From Pseudomonadota bacterium (GTDB lineage: Bacteria > Pseudomonadota > Gammaproteobacteria > Steroidobacterales > Steroidobacteraceae), in contig QGVD01000028.1 in assembly GCA_003242685.1 (NCBI GenBank), positions 1 through 40,252 of the forward strand: a stretch of DNA of 40,252 bases, in the 5' to 3' direction. A program made the position numbers and the translations under genes. The number at the start of each line of letters is the position of its first letter. Position 1 is the stretch's first letter. The notes under the pieces are model-generated. The model worked only from the letters and a program-made list of their open reading frames with translations. It ran no database searches and was not told the origin of the DNA. Shown here piece by piece: positions 30,070-39,127 of this stretch.

Positions 30070-31194
30070 TTAATGCCTCACGGATTCGATGGACTCGTCG
30101 AAGCGCGGCGGCTCGGGCGGCTGTGCGCCGGTGCGCCGCGCGGCGCGGAGCTGATAGACGTACGTCAGCACCTGCGCGACGGCCACGTAGAGGGTCGCGG
30201 GGATCTCCTCGCCGATGTCCACACTGCGGTGCAGGGCACGCGCGAGCGGCGGCGCCTCGAGGATCGGTACGCGATGCTCCTCGGCGATCGCGCGGATGCG
30301 CATCGCGACCTCGTCGACGCCCTTCGCGACCACCGTCGGCGCACGCATGCGCTGCTCGTCGTAGCGCAGAGCGACGGCGTAGTGCGTGGGGTTCACGACG
30401 ACCACGTCCGCTCTGGGCACTTCCTGCATCATGCGGCGGCGTGCGAGCTCCTGCTGCACGGCGCGGATGCGGCTCTTGATCTCCGGTGAACCCTCGGTTT
30501 CCTTCAGTTCCTCGCGGATCTCCTGGCGCGTCATGCGCAGCTTCTGAGTGTGCTGCCAGAGCTGCCACGGCACGTCGACCGCGGCGATGAGACCCAGTGC
30601 CGCCGCGAAGGCGATGAGCGCCTGCCCCGTGAGAGAGAACGCGTGCGCGATCGCGCGATTCACCGGCTCGCGGCCGAGGGAAAGCAGCTCCTCGGACGCA
30701 TGCCACAGGAACAGCACCGCGAACAGCGCAACGACGGCGAACTTGGCGAAGGCCTTCGCGAGCTCGACGGCGCCGCGCAGCGAGAACATGCGCTTGAAGC
30801 CCGCGACGGGGCTGAGGCGCGAGAAGTCGAGCGCCAGGACGCCGAAGCTGAGATTCCAGCCGCCGAGCGCGAGGGGAGCGAGCACGGCGGCGACCAGCGT
30901 CAGGCCCAGCACCGGTGCACAGGCGATGAGCCCCTGCAGAGCGCTGTCGGCGAACGCGGCGACGAGCCGCGTCTCGTCGAGAGCCTCTTCGCGCGTGAGC
31001 TGCAGGCTCGAAGCCATCATGCCATGCATCCGGCCGCCGAGATGACCGCCGAGCAGGTACATGCCGGCGCCCGCGATCAACGTCACGGCCGCGGCGCCGA
31101 GCTCCGGCGAGCGGGGGAGCTGGCCGCGCTTGCGGGCTTCCTCGCGCCGTTTCGGTGTCGGTTTCTCGGTGCGCTCCTGCGCGGTCTCGCTCAT
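30070..31194 (-). CDS. flhB: FlhB, export switch protein
   Basis: Export-gate component that switches substrate class after hook completion, 374 residues. The basic N-terminus (ERTEKPTPKRREEARKRGQL) is typical, four membrane helices follow, and the self-cleavage motif NPTH is in VVVNPTHYAVALRY (about residue 270). The C-terminal cytoplasmic domain ends in a Pro-rich tail. It follows fliR by 4 bases and acts with FliK at 35469. Confidence 0.98.
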   Translation of the reverse strand: MSETAQERTEKPTPKRREEARKRGQLPRSPELGAAAVTLIAGAGMYLLGGHLGGRMHGMMASSLQLTREEALDETRLVAAFADSALQGLIACAPVLGLTLVAAVLAPLALGGWNLSFGVLALDFSRLSPVAGFKRMFSLRGAVELAKAFAKFAVVALFAVLFLWHASEELLSLGREPVNRAIAHAFSLTGQALIAFAAALGLIAAVDVPWQLWQHTQKLRMTRQEIREELKETEGSPEIKSRIRAVQQELARRRMMQEVPRADVVVVNPTHYAVALRYDEQRMRAPTVVAKGVDEVAMRIRAIAEEHRVPILEAPPLARALHRSVDIGEEIPATLYVAVAQVLTYVYQLRAARRTGAQPPEPPRFDESIESVRH

Positions 31195-31198
31195 CGGC

Positions 31199-31981
31199 TT
31201 ACCCTTGCGATGCGGACAGGTCGCGCATGAACTCGAACGTCGCCTGCAGCAGCTCGACGAAGCTCGCCTGCAGCGTGGGGAGACTCAGCAGCACGATCAC
31301 GAGGCCGAAGACCAGCGCGACGGGAAAGCCCACCGCGAACAGGTTCAGCGTGGGCGCTGCGCGGCTCATGACGCCGAACGCGACGTTGACGATCAGCAGG
31401 GCCGTGACGCCCGGCAGCGCGACGGCGAGTGCGCCGGCGAAGAGCTGCGAGCCCCAGCCCACGAGCGTCCACAGCCCCACCGATCCGAGACCGGTCACAC
31501 CGATCGGCAGCGTACGGAAGCCGTCGATGAGAGTGGCGATGAGCGCCAGATGCCCGTCGAGGGCGAGGAACGTGAGCATCACCAGCAGCGCATACAGCTG
31601 TCCGACCGCCGCCGTGCTGGTGCCGCGCATCGGATCGACGTTGAAGGCGAACGACAGGCCCATGCTGTTTGCGAGGACCTGGCCGCCGAGCGTCACCGCG
31701 TCGAAGACGATCTGCAGCGCGAAGCCGAGCGCGAGGCCGATGAGCACCTGCTGTGCCGTGATCACGAAGCCGGCGGCGGAGAACGGCGCCACGCCCTGGG
31801 GCGCCGGCACGAGCGGCGCGACGGTGAGCGCGATGGCGCCCGCGAGCACGATGCGCACGCGCGCCGGAACGAAGATGGCACCGAAACCGGGAGCCACCAT
31901 CAGGCAGGCGCCGATGCGCACGAAAGGCCAGAAGATCTGCGCCAGCCAGGTCTCGAGCTGTCCCGCGGTGATCGTGATCAC
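31199..31981 (-). CDS. fliR: FliR, export gate protein
   Basis: Membrane component of the type III gate, 260 residues with about six hydrophobic helices. Signatures include RIGACLMVAPGFGAIFVPARVRI, GLALGFALQIVFDAVTLGGQVL, MGLSFAFNVDP and FGVMSRAAPTLNLFAVGFP. The GTG start lies 31 bases after fliQ. Length agrees with the family. Confidence 0.97.
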   Translation of the reverse strand: MITITAGQLETWLAQIFWPFVRIGACLMVAPGFGAIFVPARVRIVLAGAIALTVAPLVPAPQGVAPFSAAGFVITAQQVLIGLALGFALQIVFDAVTLGGQVLANSMGLSFAFNVDPMRGTSTAAVGQLYALLVMLTFLALDGHLALIATLIDGFRTLPIGVTGLGSVGLWTLVGWGSQLFAGALAVALPGVTALLIVNVAFGVMSRAAPTLNLFAVGFPVALVFGLVIVLLSLPTLQASFVELLQATFEFMRDLSASQG

Positions 31982-32012
31982 GGTCGTCTCCGGTCGCTCC
32001 GTCCGTTCCTCT

Positions 32013-32282
32013 TCAGCGGATGAGATCCGGAATGCTCGCGATCAGCTCGTGCGTGTAGCCGACGATGAGCTTGAGCATCCACGGACCCGCGATGACGACG
32101 GTCAGCGCCATCGCGAGGAGCTTGGGAATGAAGGACAGCGTCATCTCGTTGATCTGCGTCGCCGCCTGGAAGGCGCCGACGATGAGACCCGTGGCGAGCG
32201 CCGCGAGCAGCAGCGGCGCCGCGAGCAGCAGGGTGATCTCCAGTGCGCGCTGGCCGATCGTCATCACGAGTTCGGGGGTCAT
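32013..32282 (-). CDS. fliQ: FliQ, export gate protein
   Basis: Small gate protein with two membrane helices, 89 residues. It starts MTPELVMTIGQRALEITLLLAAP, has GLIVGAFQAATQINEMTLSFIPK in the middle and GPWMLKLIVGYTHELI near the end, all typical of FliQ. The ATG overlaps the fliP stop (ATGA). Confidence 0.98.
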   Translation of the reverse strand: MTPELVMTIGQRALEITLLLAAPLLLAALATGLIVGAFQAATQINEMTLSFIPKLLAMALTVVIAGPWMLKLIVGYTHELIASIPDLIR

Positions 32283-33034
32283 GGCGTGTAGTAGCTCCCG
32301 GCCAGAGTGCCCGTGACCAGCGACCAGCCGTCGACCAGCACGAAGAGCATGAGCTTGAACGGCAGCGAAACGAGGACTGGCGAGAGCATCATCATGCCCA
32401 TGGACATGAGGACGCTCGCGACCACGAGGTCGATGATCACGAACGGAATGAAGATCAGGAATCCGATGAGGAACGCCGTCTTGAGCTCGCTCGTCACGAA
32501 GGCCGGCACGAGCACGGAGAGCGGCACATCCTCGGGAGTCGCGTAACCCTCGCCGCCGGCGATGCGCACGAACGTCGCAATGTCGCTCTCGCGCGTCTGG
32601 TGCAGCATGAAGGTCTTGAGCGGCCCGATCGCGCGCTGCATGGCGGCGATGCCGTCGATGGAACCGGCGACGTACGGCTGAACGGCTTCCTCGTTAATGC
32701 GGTCCACGACCGGAGCCATCACGAAGAGCGTGAGGAAGAGGGCGAGTCCGATCAGGACCTGGTTGGGCGGCGTCTGGCCCGCACCGATCGCCTGGCGGAG
32801 GATGCCGAGCACGATGACAATGCGCGTGAACGCGGTCATCATGAGCAGGATCGCCGGCAGCAGGGTGAGCGCCGTCATCAGCGCCAGCACCTGCAGTGTC
32901 AGCGAGTACGTCTGTCCTCCGCCGGGGCCGGTCTGCACGGTGAGCGCCGGAATTCCCGGCTCGGCGAGCGCAGCCGCGGGCAGCAGCGCGACCGCCGCGA
33001 GACCGAGCAGGGAGATGCGGGCGCGGTGGCTCAC
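32279..33034 (-). CDS. fliP: FliP, export gate protein
   Basis: Gate protein with cleaved signal peptide, 251 residues. It has ISLLGLAAVALLPAAALAEPG as signal, then LTLLPAILLMMTAFTRIVIVLGILRQAIG, PPNQVLIGLALFLTLFVM and, near the end, IDLVVASVLMSMGMMMLSP. The GTG start at 33034 overlaps the fliO stop (GTGA) and gives the full signal peptide. Confidence 0.98.
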   Translation of the reverse strand: MSHRARISLLGLAAVALLPAAALAEPGIPALTVQTGPGGGQTYSLTLQVLALMTALTLLPAILLMMTAFTRIVIVLGILRQAIGAGQTPPNQVLIGLALFLTLFVMAPVVDRINEEAVQPYVAGSIDGIAAMQRAIGPLKTFMLHQTRESDIATFVRIAGGEGYATPEDVPLSVLVPAFVTSELKTAFLIGFLIFIPFVIIDLVVASVLMSMGMMMLSPVLVSLPFKLMLFVLVDGWSLVTGTLAGSYYTP

Positions 33035-33486
33035 TTGCCGAGGCTCCTTGCGAGCAGGTCGCGGAAGCTCGGACGCTTGTCGCCCGGCGCGGCGGCGGGC
33101 GCCACGTCGAGCGGCTCGGGCAGCACGTGGAGCGTGCTCACGCGACCGGGCGCGACACCCAGCAGCAGCTGGGACTTTCCCACCCGGATGAGCACCGCGC
33201 GCTCCTTCGGTCCGAGCGGAACTTCGGCGAGGACGTCGAGCGCATCGGCGCGGACGCCGAAGGCGCGCATGCGGCGCATGAGCCAGGCCGCCGCGAAGAT
33301 CGCGGCGAGCACGAGCGCGAGCGCGAAGACGACTTCCGCAAGTCCCGTCACGGTGCCCGGCGCGGTCGCACCGGCCGCGTCGGGGGCCGCAAACGGCCGA
33401 TCCGGCTCGGCGGCGAATGCCGCCCCGGAGACGGGAAGCGCGCACAGGAATCGTGCGGCGGCAACGATGTGTGTACGGGCGTTCAC
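33031..33486 (-). CDS. fliO: FliO, export gate assembly protein
   Basis: Helps assembly of FliP, 151 residues. It has a signal-like N-terminus (AARFLCALPVSGAAFAA), a membrane helix at about 47-68 (LAEVVFALALVLAAIFAAAWLM) and the conserved cytoplasmic part VLAEVPLGPKERAVLIRVGKSQLLLGVAPGRVSTLH. The GTG start overlaps the fliN stop. The sequence of this family is variable, but position and motif make the call firm. Confidence 0.94.
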   Translation of the reverse strand: MNARTHIVAAARFLCALPVSGAAFAAEPDRPFAAPDAAGATAPGTVTGLAEVVFALALVLAAIFAAAWLMRRMRAFGVRADALDVLAEVPLGPKERAVLIRVGKSQLLLGVAPGRVSTLHVLPEPLDVAPAAAPGDKRPSFRDLLARSLGK

Positions 33487-33821
33487 TTGAGCTTGCGGAT
33501 CCGCTCGGCGGGGCTGATGACGTCCGTCAGGCGGATGCCGAACTTCTCGTTCACCACCACGACCTCGCCGCGGGCGATCAGCGTGCCGTTCACGAGGACA
33601 TCGAGAGGCTCGCCGGCCGCGCGGTCGAGCTCGACGACCGAGCCCTGATTGAGCTGCAGAAGGTTGCGGATCGGGATGCGCGTGCGGCCGACTTCCATGG
33701 AAAGCGTCACCGGTACGTCGAGGATGACCTCGAGGTTGACGTCGCGGCCGCCTTCCGCGGTCGACTCGTCCCGCAGCGTGTCGAACGCTGCGGCCTGCGC
33801 CTGGTCTGCGGGGGCGTTCAT
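33483..33821 (-). CDS. fliN: FliN, C-ring switch protein
   Basis: C-ring subunit that binds FliM, FliH and CheY-P, 112 residues. The SpoA domain fills residues about 30-108: LEVILDVPVTLSMEVGRTRI, IRNLLQLNQGSVVELDR, GEPLDVLVNGTLIARGEVVVVNEKFGIRLTDVIS. The ATG overlaps the fliM stop (ATGA). It lacks a long N-terminal extension. Confidence 0.98.
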   Translation of the reverse strand: MNAPADQAQAAAFDTLRDESTAEGGRDVNLEVILDVPVTLSMEVGRTRIPIRNLLQLNQGSVVELDRAAGEPLDVLVNGTLIARGEVVVVNEKFGIRLTDVISPAERIRKLK

Positions 33822-34855
33822 CTTGCGTTCCTCGTCTGGTTGATCGCGTTCGGAATCAGACTGTCCACGGCCGGGATCGCCGGGCGGCGCACGCGCTCCT
33901 CGATCTTCACGGCCTGCTGGCCGCGGGAGACGCCGAAGGTGCCGCGGAAGATCGGGACGCGCTCGGCGAGCAGCGTCACCTTGCCGTCGAAGTCGCACGG
34001 GATGACGTCGCCGGGCTTGAGGTTGATGAGATCCCCGAGCGTGAGAGTGGACCGGCCGAGCACCGCGGTCAGGTCGACCTCCGCGTCGTTGATCTCCTCG
34101 CGCAGGCTCGTCGACCAGCGCACGTCGTGTTCCATGCGGTCGCTCGGCATGCCGGAGTGGAGCACCTCGCGCAGCGGCTCGATCATGGAGTAGGGCATCG
34201 TCACGTGGACCGTGCCGCTCGAGCCGTCGAGCTCGATCGTGAAGGACGCGACGACGACGATCTCGGACGGGCTGACGATGTTGGCGAAGTGCGGGTTGAT
34301 CTCCGACTGCAGGTACTCGATCTCGATCGGAACGATGCCCGCCCACGCCTCGCGCAGGTCCGCGAACGCGTGGCGCAGCATCATCTGGATGATGCGCTGC
34401 TCGGTGGCGGTGAAGTCGCGGCCCTCGATCTTGGCATGTCGGCCCGTGCCGCCGAAGAAGTTGTCGACGACCGTGAACACCAGCCGCGGATCGAACACGA
34501 TGAGCGCCGTGCCGCGCAGCGGGTTGAGCTTCACGATATTCAGGCTCGTCGGCACCTGCAGCGTGAGCACGTACTCGCTGAACTTCTTCATCTGCACCGG
34601 GCTCACCGAAATGTCCGGCGAACGGCGCAGCAGGTTGTAGAGACTCACGCGGAACTGGCGCGCGAAGCGTTCGTTGATCCTCTCGAGCGTGGGCATGCGC
34701 CCGCGCACGACGCGCACCTGATTGGCGAAGTCGTAGGGACGTACCTCGTCGTCGCCCGGCGGCGGGGCCTCGGGCTCGGTGCTGACCGCGCCCACGTCCA
34801 TGCCGTGGAGCAGGGCGTCGATCTCGTCCTGGTTCAGGATTCTCTCGCCGCTCAC
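33818..34855 (-). CDS. fliM: FliM, C-ring switch protein
   Basis: Target of CheY-P in the motor, 345 residues. The CheY-binding peptide ILNQDEIDALLHG is at residues 6-18. The middle domain has the LNPLRGTALIVFDPRLVF and FGGTGRH motifs, and the C-terminal SpoA domain ends before a tail rich in charged residues. The start is GTG, 16 bases after fliL. Confidence 0.98.
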   Translation of the reverse strand: MSGERILNQDEIDALLHGMDVGAVSTEPEAPPPGDDEVRPYDFANQVRVVRGRMPTLERINERFARQFRVSLYNLLRRSPDISVSPVQMKKFSEYVLTLQVPTSLNIVKLNPLRGTALIVFDPRLVFTVVDNFFGGTGRHAKIEGRDFTATEQRIIQMMLRHAFADLREAWAGIVPIEIEYLQSEINPHFANIVSPSEIVVVASFTIELDGSSGTVHVTMPYSMIEPLREVLHSGMPSDRMEHDVRWSTSLREEINDAEVDLTAVLGRSTLTLGDLINLKPGDVIPCDFDGKVTLLAERVPIFRGTFGVSRGQQAVKIEERVRRPAIPAVDSLIPNAINQTRNAR

Positions 34856-34871
34856 GGTTCGTGCCCCGCAG

Positions 34872-35369
34872 TCACTGCATGACGAAGCTGGTGAAGTAGA
34901 CGGCCTCGACGAGCTCGGGTCTGCCGCCCGACGACTCCACGACGCGGCGGACCGCGGCGAGGGCTTCGTCGCGCAGGCGCTCCTTGCCTTCGCGCGTCGC
35001 GATCTGCTCGTAGCGCTGGTTGGCGAAGAGCAGCAGCAGATCGTTGCGCACCACGGGATCGTTGTGGCGCACGAGGTCGGCGGTCAGCGGATCGCGCGTC
35101 ATCACCTGCACCGTGATCTGCAGGAAGCGCACGAGCGCCTCCGTCTCGAAGTTCACGACGAAAGGCGGATCGAGCGCGACGTAGATGGGCGGCGCGAGCG
35201 TCGGCGGTTTCGGCAGTTTCGCTTCGAGCGACCGGGTGTAGAACATCCAGCCTCCGATGCCGCCCACCAGAACGAGGAGCGAGACGAAGAGCGGCGCCCA
35301 GGAGCGCTTCTGCACGACGGCCGTCGTCTGGGTCGCGGGAGACAGAACGGGAATTTCGTTTTTGTTCAC
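34872..35369 (-). CDS. fliL: FliL, stator-associated membrane protein
   Basis: Inner-membrane protein that supports stators, 165 residues. One membrane helix at about 24-44 (WAPLFVSLLVLVGGIGGWMF) is followed by the periplasmic FliL domain (PPFVVNFETEALVRFLQITVQVMTR) and the typical ending VYFTSFVMQ. The start is GTG. It is the first gene after a consensus sigma-54 site and heads the run fliLMNOPQR-flhBA. Confidence 0.96.
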   Translation of the reverse strand: MNKNEIPVLSPATQTTAVVQKRSWAPLFVSLLVLVGGIGGWMFYTRSLEAKLPKPPTLAPPIYVALDPPFVVNFETEALVRFLQITVQVMTRDPLTADLVRHNDPVVRNDLLLLFANQRYEQIATREGKERLRDEALAAVRRVVESSGGRPELVEAVYFTSFVMQ

Positions 35370-35407
35370 GGCTGCAACGCTGCAACGCAGTCGACCGCAA
35401 CTGCATG

Positions 35408-35423
35408 TGCAACGCGCATGCCA
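35408..35423 (-). promoter_or_regulatory. sigma-54 promoter of the fliL operon
   Basis: On the minus strand TGGCATGCGCGTTGCA fits every defined position of TGGCAYRN4TTGCW. The predicted start near 35397 leaves 28 bases before the fliL GTG. A 5-base inverted repeat (CTTTC-6-GAAAG, 35426-35441) lies just upstream, and the leader repeats GTTGCA/GTTGCG several times. Confidence 0.85.
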
Positions 35424-35468
35424 GGCTTTCGCGACGGAAAGTCGGCGCGGCGCGCGGCCGTCGGGATG

Positions 35469-36602
35469 CTAGGCGTAGATATCGACGATGCCGCGGCCGG
35501 AAGTTGCGAAGCCCGTCACGTTCGTTCCGTGAACGTCGTCACCCGCCGCGTGCAGGGGCGTCGGCGCATCGCCGCGCGCGGAGTCGCGCGGCGGTTCGCG
35601 GAACACTCCGGTGTCGCCCAGCAGGAGACCTTCGGAGGCGAGCAGCTCCCGCAGGCGAGGCAACGCGTTCTCCAGTGCGGTGCGCGTGTCCGCGTTCGCG
35701 GCCGCGAACCACACACTTGCCTGACCGTCGCGAACGGCGATGCGGATCTCGAGCGGACCGAGCTCCTCGGGATGCAGGCGGAGCGAGGCGGTTTCGACGC
35801 CTTCACGCACCATCCAGCGGAGCTGTGTGCCGAGCTCGTCCGCCCAGGCCGTCGTGCCCGGCACGTGGCGCAGCTCGCGTGGCAGGGCGCGTTCGGCCGC
35901 CGCGACCGTCGAATCGAAGCCCGACGCGAGAGCGCCTGCCGCGTGCACGGAGCCGGACGCATCGTTCGGCTGCAGGGTGGAGCCGTAGTGAACGGTCGAG
36001 GCGCTTTCAGAGCCTACAGCATGCTCGACGAGTGTGCCGGGCATCCGTGAGTCGATGGAGAACTCGGCATCGGACGCGACGCCGGGAGCCGCGGCATTCC
36101 ACGCGACTTCGAGCACCCGGGCCGATGTGCCCACGGTCGGAAGCGGAGACTGCGGAGTGCCGGCATCGCGCTCCGTTGCGGGCCGCGGGCCGCTGTCCGG
36201 GGAAACCTGCAGCGAGAAGAGAAGCTGCGCCGCGGCGAGCGCGGAGTCTCCGCCGTTGCCCTGTGCGTCGAGCGGAGAAGGGCGATCACCGTACGCCGCC
36301 GCGTCCGCGTTCTCACCCTGTGACATGTCGGAAGCCTGCGCGTCGGAGGGTGACTCGCTGACGACGTGCGGCTGCGACCGATCCGGTGCCGAGGCCCCGT
36401 CGTCGGTGCGCTCCGATCCGGACGTGTCGCTCGCTCCATCGCGGAACGTCTGCGACTCGAGCGGTGCCGGCGCACGCGATCCGCCTGCGGACCGCAGCGC
36501 AAGGGCAAACGCTCCCGGACAGCCGGTGCTGGCCGCGTCGGCAATGGGGTCGCTTCCCCTCTGCGGCGCAGTGGAAAGCGCGGAAGCGGGCCCGACGATC
36601 AC
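35469..36602 (-). CDS. fliK: FliK, hook-length control protein
   Basis: Measures hook length and triggers the FlhB switch, 377 residues. The first 250 residues are low-complexity (Ser, Ala, Asp and Gly rich). The conserved C-terminal domain (about 255-350) has LGTQLRWMVREGVETASLRL, HPEELGPLEIRIAVRDGQASVWF and NALPRLRELLASEG. The GTG start lies 1 base after the fliJ stop. The 99 bases after its stop contain the fliL promoter. Confidence 0.93.
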   Translation of the reverse strand: MIVGPASALSTAPQRGSDPIADAASTGCPGAFALALRSAGGSRAPAPLESQTFRDGASDTSGSERTDDGASAPDRSQPHVVSESPSDAQASDMSQGENADAAAYGDRPSPLDAQGNGGDSALAAAQLLFSLQVSPDSGPRPATERDAGTPQSPLPTVGTSARVLEVAWNAAAPGVASDAEFSIDSRMPGTLVEHAVGSESASTVHYGSTLQPNDASGSVHAAGALASGFDSTVAAAERALPRELRHVPGTTAWADELGTQLRWMVREGVETASLRLHPEELGPLEIRIAVRDGQASVWFAAANADTRTALENALPRLRELLASEGLLLGDTGVFREPPRDSARGDAPTPLHAAGDDVHGTNVTGFATSGRGIVDIYA

Positions 36603-36603
36603 T

Positions 36604-37047
36604 CTAGACCGCTCCGCCGGATGCGGTGCGCTGCGCGCGCTCGTCGGTCTCGCGCTGCTCGAGACGCACGCTCAGGATGCGTTCCTCGGCCTGCCAGCGC
36701 CTCACCATGTGTCCGACGGCCTCGGCACGCTGCGCGGCGCTCTGCCACATGCGCAGCGCGGCGTCGCGCTCCGACTGCGCACGCGAGAGGAGCTGTGTCT
36801 GCTGACGCACGGCCTCCGACAGCCGTGCGAGAAATGTCTGGTAGTCGCGCAGTCCCGCGCCGCCGATTCCGGCGCTCGCGCGTGCGGCGAAGTCCCGCGC
36901 GTAGCTCTTCTGATAATCCTCGAGCTCGGCGAGCCGCGCCGCGCACTCCGTGACGCGCTTCTCACAGGCTGCGAGCGCTTCGGCACGGCGACGCTCGTGC
37001 TCGTTCACCGCCCGCTGGACCATCCGCAATCTCTCGCTGCGCTTCAC
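36604..37047 (-). CDS. fliJ: FliJ, export ATPase stalk protein
   Basis: Coiled-coil stalk that sits in the FliI ring and links it to FlhA, 147 residues. Almost the entire protein is helical with heptads (ERLRMVQRAVNEHERRRAEALAACEKRVTE ... SRAQSERDAALRMWQSAAQRAEAV). The GTG start overlaps the fliI stop (GTGA). The sequence is weakly conserved, but size and place support the call. Confidence 0.93.
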   Translation of the reverse strand: MKRSERLRMVQRAVNEHERRRAEALAACEKRVTECAARLAELEDYQKSYARDFAARASAGIGGAGLRDYQTFLARLSEAVRQQTQLLSRAQSERDAALRMWQSAAQRAEAVGHMVRRWQAEERILSVRLEQRETDERAQRTASGGAV

Positions 37048-38432
37048 GACTTCACCTTCGCATCGGCCGGCGAGGCATTCTCACCGACCACTGCATGCAG
37101 AGCTGTGAGACTTGCCGCGAAATCGACGCGCTCGTGCATGTCCTGCTGCAGGAAGGCCTGCATGCGCGGCCACAGCTCGATGGCGGCGTCGACGCGCGGG
37201 TCCGAGCCTCTCTGGTAGGCACCGATCGCGATCAGGTCGCGGTTGTGCTGGTAGGTCGCGAGCGCCTGCCGGAAGCGGCGCGCGAGCTGAATGTGCTCGG
37301 GCGAGGCGATCTCGTGCATGGCGCGGCTCACGGAGGCCTCGACGTCGATGGCCGGATACTGGCCGCTCTCGGCGATGCGCCGCGAGAGCACGATGTGACC
37401 GTCGAGGATCGCCCGCGCGGCGTCCGCGATCGGATCGTTCTGGTCGTCGCCCTCGGCGAGCACGGTGTAGAAGGCCGTGATCGACCCTGAACCTTCCGCA
37501 CCGTTGCCCGCGCGCTCGACGAGCTGCGGCAGGCGTGCGAAGACCGAAGGCGGGTAGCCCTTGGTCGCGGGCGCCTCGCCGATGGCGAGCCCGATCTCGC
37601 GCTGAGCCTGCGCGAAGCGGGTCAGCGAATCCATGATGAGGAGCACATTCGAGCCCCGGTCACGGAAGTACTCGGCGATGGCCGTGGCGAGCCAGGCGCC
37701 GTGCAGGCGCATGAGGGGCGGCGAGTCCGCCGGCGCCGCGACCACGACCGCCCGCGTGCGGTCCTGCGGCCCGAGAATGCGCTCGACGAATTCCTTCACT
37801 TCGCGGCCGCGCTCGCCGATGAGGCCCACGACGATGATGTCCGCGCTCGTGTAGCGCGCCATCATGCCGAGCAGCACGCTCTTGCCGACGCCGCTGCCCG
37901 CGAAGAGGCCGATGCGCTGTCCGCGGCCCACGGTGAGCAGCGCGTTGATCGCGCGAATACCTACGTCGAGCGGCTCGCTGATGGGACGCCGTGCGAGCGG
38001 ATTGATGGGGCGGCCGGTCAGGCGCACCTGCTCCTCGCAGTCGAGCGGACCGAGACTGTCGAGCGGCCGTCCCGCGCCGTCGACGATGCGACCGAGGAGC
38101 TGGGGCCCGACGCGCACGGTGCCCGCCCGCTGCCGCGGAATGACGCGCGAGCTCGGCTCGAGGCCGTGCAGATCGCCGGTCGGCATCAGGAACAGACGAT
38201 CGCCGGCGAAGCCGACCACTTCCGCTTCGATACGCGAGCCGTCCGCGGTGAGGACATCGCAGCAGTCGCCCACCGCGGCCTGGCAGCCGGACGCCTCGAG
38301 CGTGAGTCCCACCATGCGGGTGAGCCGGCCCTCGACCGGCGGTGGCGGAACACGTTCGGCGCGGCGCACGTAGCGCGCCAGGCGTTCGCTCCAGAGCGGA
38401 GCACGTTCAGTCGAGAGGGGGTCGTGCATCAC
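37044..38432 (-). CDS. fliI: FliI, flagellar export ATPase
   Basis: Type III ATPase related to F1-beta, 462 residues. Walker A GLFAGSGVGKSVLLG at about 175-189, Walker B region NVLLIMDSLTRFAQAQREIGLA, and the family motifs GEAPATKGYPPSVFARLPQL and SGSITAFYTVLAEGDDQNDPIAD. The start ATG overlaps the fliH stop. Confidence 0.98.
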   Translation of the reverse strand: MMHDPLSTERAPLWSERLARYVRRAERVPPPPVEGRLTRMVGLTLEASGCQAAVGDCCDVLTADGSRIEAEVVGFAGDRLFLMPTGDLHGLEPSSRVIPRQRAGTVRVGPQLLGRIVDGAGRPLDSLGPLDCEEQVRLTGRPINPLARRPISEPLDVGIRAINALLTVGRGQRIGLFAGSGVGKSVLLGMMARYTSADIIVVGLIGERGREVKEFVERILGPQDRTRAVVVAAPADSPPLMRLHGAWLATAIAEYFRDRGSNVLLIMDSLTRFAQAQREIGLAIGEAPATKGYPPSVFARLPQLVERAGNGAEGSGSITAFYTVLAEGDDQNDPIADAARAILDGHIVLSRRIAESGQYPAIDVEASVSRAMHEIASPEHIQLARRFRQALATYQHNRDLIAIGAYQRGSDPRVDAAIELWPRMQAFLQQDMHERVDFAASLTALHAVVGENASPADAKVKS

Positions 38433-39127
38433 GCTTCGGACTCACTCGCGTCGTCCGCCGCGCGGCGCTGCGGCGAACGCTCCTCGCCGAGCACCGAGTT
38501 CACGACCGCGGCGAGTCGGCTCTCGAAGCGCGCGTCGATCTGCGAGGACTCGCTGCGAATCAGACAGCCGCCGCGCGAGAGGGTCGGGTCGTCCACGATG
38601 CTCCACACGCGCTCCTGCGAGGGAGCGGCGAGACGCTCGCGCACGACCGCGGCGTCCTCGGGGTGAAGATGCACGCGCACTTCCCGGCAGGACGCCGGGA
38701 GCCGCGAGACGCACTCGCGGATCACGGCGATCACCTGCGCCGGATCGGCCCTGAGCTCCCTGCGGGCGAGCTGCTTGCCCACCGTGAGCGCGAGCGCCGC
38801 GAGCTGCCGCTCGACCTGCGCATCGAGATCCTCGAGCGGCCGTGCAAGGAGCTGCAGAATGGAGTCGAGCCGGGAGATGCGTGCATCGAGCTCGGCGATG
38901 CGTGACCGTATCTCCGCCTGCCCTGCGGCGAGTCCTTCCGCACGTCCTTCCGCGTATCCCTCCTCGTAGCCGCGACGGCGCGCGGCCTCGCGTTCGGCGC
39001 GCTCGCGCTCCTCCGTTTCGCGCGCACGCTCCGTCTCGCGCAGGCCGACGATCGGCCCCTGTACCGGCGGCAGCGACCAGCGCTCGATCACCGGAACGCC
39101 GCCCGTTCTGCGGGCCGTCTCAGACAT
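38429..39127 (-). CDS. fliH: FliH, regulator of the export ATPase
   Basis: Dimeric stalk that binds FliI and FliN, 232 residues. It has the GxxxG repeat typical of FliH at about residues 53-69 (GYEEGYAEGRAEGLAAG), an Arg/Glu-rich helix before it and the C-terminal domain LALTVGKQLARRELRADP ... RGGCLIRSESSQIDARFESRL. It overlaps the fliG end by 8 bases and the fliI start by 4. Confidence 0.96.
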   Translation of the reverse strand: MSETARRTGGVPVIERWSLPPVQGPIVGLRETERARETEERERAEREAARRRGYEEGYAEGRAEGLAAGQAEIRSRIAELDARISRLDSILQLLARPLEDLDAQVERQLAALALTVGKQLARRELRADPAQVIAVIRECVSRLPASCREVRVHLHPEDAAVVRERLAAPSQERVWSIVDDPTLSRGGCLIRSESSQIDARFESRLAAVVNSVLGEERSPQRRAADDASESEA

